From assembly GCA_020631675.1 (NCBI GenBank), contig JAHDGT010000025.1, positions 1 to 18,689 of the forward strand: a stretch of DNA of 18,689 nucleotides, written 5' to 3'. The translations under genes were made by a program, and so were the position numbers. Origin of the DNA: Bacteroidota bacterium (GTDB lineage Bacteria > Bacteroidota > Bacteroidia > Chitinophagales > UBA2359). Of this stretch, positions 14,108 to 18,689 are shown one piece after another (position 1 is the stretch's first letter; each line of letters begins with the position of its first letter). The notes beneath the pieces were generated by a model that saw nothing but the letters and a program-made list of their open reading frames with translations, ran no database searches and had not been told where the DNA came from.

Positions 14108-14138
14108 CAAATATACAACCCTCTGTATTAACTAACAA
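14108..14138 (-). promoter_or_regulatory. Bacteroidota promoter for tRNA-Met
   Basis: The plus strand CAAATATA (14108-14115) gives TATATTTG on the minus strand, a perfect TAnnTTTG -7 box, 13 bp upstream of the mature tRNA 5' end. A TTG (complement of 14136-14138) lies about 20 bp further upstream, where the -33 TTTG is expected. Confidence 0.6.
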
Positions 14139-14159
14139 GTAAACGAGTAAATATTCTGA

Positions 14160-14187
14160 ATAGTTCCGTACAAACTTGAGGAACTAT
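14160..14187. promoter_or_regulatory. 8-bp inverted repeat upstream of gyrA
   Basis: ATAGTTCC (14160-14167) and GGAACTAT (14180-14187) are perfect inverted arms with a 12-bp spacer, in the 239-bp gap between the divergent tRNA and gyrA genes. It could be an operator or the leader hairpin of either transcript. No T-run follows. The rest of this gap is AT-rich with no gene. Confidence 0.35.
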
Positions 14188-14333
14188 AATCGTATGAAAA
14201 ACTGGTTTATTAGCCTTAAAATTCGTAAATTTGTTCAATTGTACAGACTTATTTTAAGTCCTAACAGTTCAAGCTGGTCAACTTGCTAAAATGACTGACA
14301 AACAGAGTATTATCAAGGAATTTAATTGAGAAT

Positions 14334-16940
14334 ATGTCGGTAGATAAAATTATTCCTATCAACATTTCGGAGGAAATGAAATCCGCCTATATCGACTACT
14401 CGATGTCGGTGATCGTTTCCCGTGCTTTACCTGATGTGCGTGATGGTTTGAAACCTGTGCAGAGAAGGGTGATCTACGGAATGAGAGATTTGGGTTTAGG
14501 CTATAACAAATCGCCTAAAAAGTCAGCTCGTATCGTAGGAGAGGTGCTGGGTAAATATCACCCTCATGGTGATAGTTCGGTATACGAGGCTATGGTGCGT
14601 ATGGCGCAGCCTTGGTCTTTGCGCTATCCATTAGTACAAGGGCAAGGGAACTTCGGTTCGATGGATGGTGACAGTCCGGCCGCGATGCGTTATACGGAAG
14701 CGCGTTTGGAGCGCATTTCTGATGAGATCGTTTCGGATATCGAGAAAGATACGGTCGATTTCAAGCTGAACTTCGATGATAGCTTGGAGGAGCCTTCGGT
14801 TTTGCCTTCCCAGCTACCTAATCTGCTCGTAAACGGAGCATCTGGTATCGCAGTAGGTATGGCAACCAATATGTTGCCGCACAACCTTACGGAGATCGTA
14901 AACGGCATCATCGCCTATATCGATAATAACGAGATCGATATTCTGGAGTTGATGAATATCGTTAAAGCACCTGATTTCCCAACTGGAGGTATCATTTATG
15001 GTACGGATGGGGTTCGTTTGGCTTTCGCGACCGGTCGCGGTAAAGTTGTCGTGCGCGGTAAGACGGAGATAGAAGAATACGGGAACGGTAGAGAGCGCAT
15101 CATCGTCACTGAGATCCCTTATCAGGTCAATAAAGCCAATTTGGTGAAAAAGGCCGCGGATCTGGTCAATGAAAAAAGAATAGAAGGTATTTCCGCTATT
15201 CGAGATGAATCGGATAGAAAGGGAATGCGCATCGTATTCGAATTAAAACGGGATGCGAACTCTAATGTGACACTCAACCAGCTTTTCAGATATACCCCTT
15301 TGCAGTCGAGCTACGGGGTGAATAACGTTTGTCTGGTAAATGGTCGCCCGCGCATTCTGAACCTCAAGGACTTGATGGTCGAATTCGTGAAGTTCCGCCA
15401 TGATGTGGTGGTGCGTAGAACGGAATACGACTTGAAGAAAGCCCGGGAGCGCGCGCACATCTTAGAAGGCTTACTCATCGCGATCGACAATCTGGATGAA
15501 GTCATCAAACTGATTCGTGCTTCCAGAACGGTTGATGAAGCGAAACAAGCATTGATGAGCCGTTTTGATCTGAGCGAGATTCAAGCCAAGGCCATATTGG
15601 ATATGCGCCTACAAAAGCTGACCGGCTTAGAGCGCGACAAGGTGAAAATGGATTACGACGAGTTGATGAAAAAGATCAACCATTTCGAGATGATCTTGTC
15701 TGACCGTAGCATGCGTATGGATATTGTCAAAACGGAGCTGATCGAGATCCGCGACCGTTTTGGAGATGAACGTCGTACGGACATCGTTCATGCCGATAGC
15801 GATATCGACATGGAGGCTTTGATCGAGGAAGAGCAGGTAGTGGTGACCATTTCTCATATGGGCTATGTAAAGCGGACCAGCTTGACCGAGTTCAGAGAGC
15901 AGGGTAGAGGAGGAAGAGGATCTAGAGGAGGTGCTTCAAGAAATGAAGATTTTATTGAACACTTATTCGTAGGCTCAACACATGACTACCTTCTGGTATT
16001 CACCCAGAAAGGAAAATGCTACTGGTTGAAGACCTACCGTATTCCGGAAGGGACTAAAACCTCCAAGGGGCGCGCGATCCAAAATGTGATACAGCTTCCA
16101 GCGGATGATAAGGTGATGGCTTATCTGACCATCAAGGATTTGAAAGACGAAGCGTTTTTGAAGTCTCACTTTATCATGTTCTGTACCAAGCAAGGTATCA
16201 TCAAGAAAACTTCAGTTGAGGCTTATTCTCGTCCTCGTCAGAATGGTATCAATGCGATTTCCATAAAAGAGGGCGATGCTTTGTTAGAAGTGAAGCTGAC
16301 CAATGGACATTGTGAAGTTTTATTGGGTGCAAGATCAGGTAGAGCGATTCGTTTCCCAGAGAATACGGTGCGGGCTATGGGTCGTACTGCTTCTGGTGTT
16401 AGAGGCATTCGCCTGGCGGAAACGGGTAATGATGAGGTGGTCGGAATGATCTGCGTAGACGGAAGAACGGCACATGATGTGACGATCTTGAACGTTTCGG
16501 AAAATGGTTATGGTAAACGTACGCCATTAGAAGAATACCGGGTTACCAACAGAGGTGGTAAAGGCGTAAAAACCATGACAGTAACCGATAAGACAGGTCA
16601 GCTGGTTGCCTTGAAAGATGTGTTACCTGAAAATGGTTTGATGATCATCAATCAATCTGGTATCACCATTCGTATGGGCTTAGATAAGATCGGTACAATG
16701 GGTAGAGCTGCTCAAGGGGTTCGCCTCATCAAAGTGAATGAGGGAGATGAAATAGCCAGTGTAGCGAAGATTCCTGTTACTGATGATGGTGAAGAGGAAA
16801 CGGAGAATGCAGCTGAAACCCCAGCTAATGGTGAAAACACAACTCCATCAGCTACCGATGAAGCCGCTGCGGATGCTAATGAGCAAACCACAAGTGATGA
16901 TGCTTCTGACGCTCCAGATACACCAGATTCGGATGAGTAA
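14334..16940 (+). CDS. gyrA: DNA gyrase subunit A
   Basis: GyrA cleaves and rejoins DNA in the A2B2 gyrase that introduces negative supercoils. The 868-residue protein has the winged-helix/tower breakage domain with catalytic Tyr120 in AAMRYTEARL. Its quinolone region is HPHGDSSVYEAMVRMAQ (76-92): Ser81 matches E. coli Ser83 and Glu85 matches E. coli Asp87. The six-bladed C-terminal DNA-wrapping domain is introduced by a GyrA box, QGRGGRG (523-529), which separates it from topoisomerase IV ParC. A Glu/Asp/Thr/Ala-rich tail of about 50 residues follows the last blade. The ATG at 14334 begins the conserved MSVDKIIPINISEEMK start. The gene stands alone, with its own terminator. Confidence 0.97.
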   Translation: MSVDKIIPINISEEMKSAYIDYSMSVIVSRALPDVRDGLKPVQRRVIYGMRDLGLGYNKSPKKSARIVGEVLGKYHPHGDSSVYEAMVRMAQPWSLRYPLVQGQGNFGSMDGDSPAAMRYTEARLERISDEIVSDIEKDTVDFKLNFDDSLEEPSVLPSQLPNLLVNGASGIAVGMATNMLPHNLTEIVNGIIAYIDNNEIDILELMNIVKAPDFPTGGIIYGTDGVRLAFATGRGKVVVRGKTEIEEYGNGRERIIVTEIPYQVNKANLVKKAADLVNEKRIEGISAIRDESDRKGMRIVFELKRDANSNVTLNQLFRYTPLQSSYGVNNVCLVNGRPRILNLKDLMVEFVKFRHDVVVRRTEYDLKKARERAHILEGLLIAIDNLDEVIKLIRASRTVDEAKQALMSRFDLSEIQAKAILDMRLQKLTGLERDKVKMDYDELMKKINHFEMILSDRSMRMDIVKTELIEIRDRFGDERRTDIVHADSDIDMEALIEEEQVVVTISHMGYVKRTSLTEFREQGRGGRGSRGGASRNEDFIEHLFVGSTHDYLLVFTQKGKCYWLKTYRIPEGTKTSKGRAIQNVIQLPADDKVMAYLTIKDLKDEAFLKSHFIMFCTKQGIIKKTSVEAYSRPRQNGINAISIKEGDALLEVKLTNGHCEVLLGARSGRAIRFPENTVRAMGRTASGVRGIRLAETGNDEVVGMICVDGRTAHDVTILNVSENGYGKRTPLEEYRVTNRGGKGVKTMTVTDKTGQLVALKDVLPENGLMIINQSGITIRMGLDKIGTMGRAAQGVRLIKVNEGDEIASVAKIPVTDDGEEETENAAETPANGENTTPSATDEAAADANEQTTSDDASDAPDTPDSDE

Positions 16941-16970
16941 TAATTAATCGATCAGATGATTGCAAAGTAA

Positions 16971-17007
16971 AAGGGCTGTTTCGTTATTCACGAAACAGCC
17001 CTTTTTT
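16971..17007 (+). terminator. Strong Rho-independent terminator of gyrA
   Basis: AAGGGCTGTTTCG (16971-16983) pairs perfectly with CGAAACAGCCCTT (16991-17003) over a 7-nt loop, 13 bp in all, and runs into six T residues (17002-17007). It lies 30 bp after the gyrA stop. Confidence 0.93.
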
Positions 17008-17044
17008 ATACTAATCCACATCAAAATCAAAGGAAAACCTTGAA

Positions 17045-17102
17045 GTCCCAAAGGGACGGCACATCAAAGCGATGGATGTAAATCCATCGATAATAGCGAT
17101 GT
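17045..17102. repeat. Nested palindromic repeat after gyrA
   Basis: Three nested or adjacent inverted repeats lie in 58 bp: GTCCC-AAA-GGGAC (17045-17057), CGATGGAT-GTAA-ATCCATCG (17070-17089, perfect 8 bp), and ACATC (17061-17065) with GATGT (17098-17102) enclosing the second hairpin. The strings resemble a widespread REP-like family in Bacteroidota (from memory, unverified). No second copy is in this window. It lies between the gyrA terminator and the convergent small membrane-protein gene. Confidence 0.6.
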
Positions 17103-17150
17103 GGTATAACATTAATGTCTATGGATTGGTGTTATGTGAAAGTATCAAGT

Positions 17151-17462
17151 TTAACCAATCAATTTAGGCGTTACAAAAGCCATGATCAAACCGATCAATA
17201 AGCCATTGATCGCACCTAAAATAGTGTGATCCATTACTAAGTAATCTGTGATCAATGCACTGATAGCGAAAATGATAGCACCTGCGGCAACTGCCCCTAA
17301 AATGGTACCAGCGATAGGTAAGCGTGCAGCAACCAATGCGATAAGGATACCCAAAACGATAGGTATGATCAAGGTATCAATGCTTGAGCCTAAGAGTAGC
17401 ATTTGAGCTAATCCGAGTATCAAACCAGAAACGGCACCTGTTATAATAGTCTTTGAATTCAT
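17151..17462 (-). CDS. Small hydrophobic membrane protein, unknown
   Basis: This is a 103-residue, almost entirely hydrophobic protein with three or four predicted membrane segments (about 5-25, 30-45, 50-72, 80-98), rich in Ile, Leu, Ala and Gly, with GAVSGLILGL and GAINGLLIGL as two similar glycine-spaced segments that suggest an internal duplication. It has few charged residues and no signature of a known enzyme. The ATG at 17462 follows an AT-rich upstream region. It is probably monocistronic: gyrA is convergent and a structured repeat separates it from the gene further right. Function unknown. Confidence 0.7.
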   Translation of the reverse strand: MNSKTIITGAVSGLILGLAQMLLLGSSIDTLIIPIVLGILIALVAARLPIAGTILGAVAAGAIIFAISALITDYLVMDHTILGAINGLLIGLIMAFVTPKLIG

Positions 17463-17599
17463 AATATTATGAGGGTTTATTGATGGATTTGAAAATTGGA
17501 GTTTGATGTCATCTATTTGTAAGGTAGGGTTTTTGCCCGATTTAACAAATTCAATTTTAAGGACGAATATTGCTATTTTATTTTTCTGGTTTTAATGTA

Positions 17600-17777
17600 C
17601 CCGTGCAAGGGATAGGAGTGGTATGAGGCAGCCCCAAATGCGACTGAGCGGCGGGCTACAAAGGCGGCCCAGAGGTAGCCATTTGTAGCCCTGCCAGCGA
17701 AGCGCATTTGGGGCTGCCGAATTTAGCGGATAGCCCGGTACCCGCAGTAAAACCCTTTTTATTGCGGGTATGCACCC
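17600..17777 (+). ncRNA. Structured intergenic repeat, copy D (putative RNA)
   Basis: This is a complete 178-bp copy and the cleanest fold. P1 is GTGCA (17603-17607) with TGCAC (17771-17775). P2 is a perfect 16-bp stem (17627-17642 with 17703-17718). P3 is a perfect 10-bp stem (17653-17662 with 17682-17691), extendable by three pairs past a bulged T. It is capped by the invariant 18-nt apical sequence (17663-17680). CGGATAGCCCG (17727-17737) is followed by P4, a 13-bp hairpin with one G-U wobble (17740-17752 with 17757-17769, loop CCCT). It lies upstream of the small membrane-protein gene but points the opposite way, and downstream of the T9SS-protein gene. The region 17463-17599 before it is AT-rich with nothing else seen. 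Confidence 0.78.
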
Positions 17778-17795
17778 AACAATAAATCATTATTC

Positions 17796-17850
17796 GTAAC
17801 TATTTAGCTTAGCTGTTTTTCAGCCAAAATTGCCTGACCTAAACACTTAC
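17796..17850. repeat. Short relative of the MITE-like element
   Basis: GTAACTATTT (17796-17805) matches the left inner end of the 591-795 element, and 17823-17850 matches its right inner end at 24 of 28 positions. The termini are again inverted (GTAACTATTTAG against CTAAACACTTAC). At 55 bp it looks like an internally deleted version, without the outer CCGCCAAAG arms. It ends 2 bp before the stop codon of the neighbouring minus-strand gene. Confidence 0.55.
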
Positions 17851-17852
17851 CA

Positions 17853-18689
17853 TTATTCAACTACTAAAGCACCACTTTTTACAGCTTCTCCAGCTTGTCT
17901 AATAGAATAGAAATAAGCACCTCTTACCCAATCACTTAAATCGATACTAGTCAAGTTTTGAGTGATGTTTTGTTGGTGAATGCTTCTGCCATGCACGTCA
18001 TAGACTTGCAGATGTAGTTGATCATCAGTGCTCAAGAAAGTAGACGCATCTTCCATTTGAATGAATAGCTGATTATTGGCAGGCTGAGGGTACAGCTGAA
18101 TGTTGGTGTTGGGTGTTTCCTCAATACTGCTGAAGAAGGCATCATCAACAATGAACTGATCCATAGCAGCTTCTACCAAGTGACCAGGATTGCCATCTGA
18201 AGCTTCAAAGATGACCTGTACTTCATTATACTGTAGCAAGAACTCACTGATGTAAACGGTCTCTTCCGTCCACTCGCCATTATTTTCGTCATCTGGGTAG
18301 TAGGCGGTTACTAAAATTTCTGGATCATCGCCATTTTTCAGGTACACATTGAAAATATCATCTGGTGGAGCACCATCACCACCCGTACAACGATACCAAC
18401 GTAGAAACTCCAAGCGAGGAATGAAAAAGCCCGATAGGTCCATAGTAGGGGAAATCAATCGGGTAACATTATCGTCCACATCATCCGCCCAATAATCTGT
18501 TGAACCATTACCGGTCACGTAACAGCTATTACCAAAATCGTCTTCCGCATCTTCTTCCGGTGCTAATGGACCACCTTCATAATAGGTACCTAATGGTTCT
18601 CCTAATTCCCAAATACCTGCTGCTTCATCATCGGTATTGACAACCGTCCAGCCCAGATCGGTAGAGAAGTCATCATAATAACCTCGCTC
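17853..18689 (-). CDS. T9SS-exported protein, C-terminal part (cut by window edge)
   Basis: The minus-strand frame stays open from the stop at 17853 to the last base of the window, giving at least 278 residues. The GTG at 18518 is an internal Val codon, not a start, because the frame continues upstream through DLGWTVVNTDDEAAGIWELG and later GGPLAPEEDAEDD. That part, with TGNGSTDYWADDVDDNVTRL and the following DLSGF segment, looks like the MAM/jelly-roll type beta-sandwich found near the C-terminus of secreted peptidases such as M14 carboxypeptidases. The last 80 residues are a type A T9SS sorting domain (IQLYPQPANNQLFI...RGAYFYSI...KSGALVVE). The catalytic part, if any, lies beyond the window, so the enzyme class is unknown. 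Confidence 0.85.
   Translation of the reverse strand, partial: ERGYYDDFSTDLGWTVVNTDDEAAGIWELGEPLGTYYEGGPLAPEEDAEDDFGNSCYVTGNGSTDYWADDVDDNVTRLISPTMDLSGFFIPRLEFLRWYRCTGGDGAPPDDIFNVYLKNGDDPEILVTAYYPDDENNGEWTEETVYISEFLLQYNEVQVIFEASDGNPGHLVEAAMDQFIVDDAFFSSIEETPNTNIQLYPQPANNQLFIQMEDASTFLSTDDQLHLQVYDVHGRSIHQQNITQNLTSIDLSDWVRGAYFYSIRQAGEAVKSGALVVE

Noticed and set aside
14230..14257. TTTG...TATTTTAA as the gyrA promoter
   Set aside because: The spacer is only 16 bp and the -7 box lacks the final TTTG match, so it is too weak to annotate.
9034..17777. CRISPR array or retron explanation for the four-copy element
   Set aside because: Copies are kilobases apart in both orientations without spacers, and no Cas protein or reverse transcriptase is encoded in the window.
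9034..17777. The four-copy element as an intact insertion sequence or an IscB/TnpB-linked RNA
   Set aside because: No copy contains or adjoins a transposase or nuclease gene, and no target-site duplication is evident at the ends. Movement in trans remains possible but is not shown.
18516..18518. GTG at 18518 as start of the right-edge gene
   Set aside because: The frame stays open to the window edge with protein-like sequence upstream that belongs to the same beta-sandwich region, and no signal peptide follows the GTG.

Overview
The window reads as chromosomal DNA of a Bacteroidota bacterium, most likely Saprospiria-like, although rank below phylum is only a guess. The evidence is C-terminal type IX secretion (T9SS) sorting domains on two secreted proteins, a lipoprotein with a Lys/Asp/Glu-rich segment after its lipobox cysteine, promoter -7 boxes of the TAnnTTTG type, and the character of GyrA. 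There is no phage, integrase or intact insertion sequence.

Layout. At 97-576 there is a small lipoprotein gene. At 808-5707 a compact co-directional molybdenum cofactor (Moco) operon runs moaD-moaE-moaA-moaC-mobA-TSUP transporter-moeA. It takes GTP to cPMP (MoaA, MoaC), to molybdopterin (MoaD, MoaE), then to metal insertion (MoeA) and nucleotide attachment (MobA). No MoeB-like MoaD activator and no MogA/MoaB are present. A minus-strand sulfotransferase (5902-6813) and a minus-strand secreted protein with two PDZ domains and a T9SS tail (6915-8828) follow. Divergent from the latter is a two-component system (9211-11887): a histidine kinase whose extracytoplasmic sensor itself contains a PDZ-like domain, and an OmpR-type regulator. 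On the minus strand come an EamA-type transporter, an HExxH protein and an elongator-type tRNA-Met(CAU). gyrA (14334-16940) has a strong terminator. The right end holds a small membrane protein and the C-terminal part of a T9SS-exported protein cut by the window edge.

Main discovery. Four intergenic copies of one dispersed, non-coding structured element are present: 1-63 (cut by the edge), 9034-9199, 11931-12153 and 17600-17777. The three complete copies share an identical 18-nt apical sequence, GGCGGCCCAGAGGTAGCC, and short conserved junction strings (GGGATAG near the 5' end, GGATAGCCCG near the 3' end). The arms that flank these strings differ between copies but stay self-complementary. A 5-bp closing stem covaries at two positions. 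All eight G-T(U) wobbles in the paired regions fit one strand only, which points to a folded RNA (or single-stranded DNA) with a defined orientation. No protein is encoded in it. The same framework may belong to a known Bacteroidota RNA or repeat family, which a covariance-model search would settle.

A second repeat family, with imperfect inverted termini and TTAA at both ends (591-795, and a short relative at 17796-17850), looks like a miniature mobile element and sits just ahead of the Moco operon.
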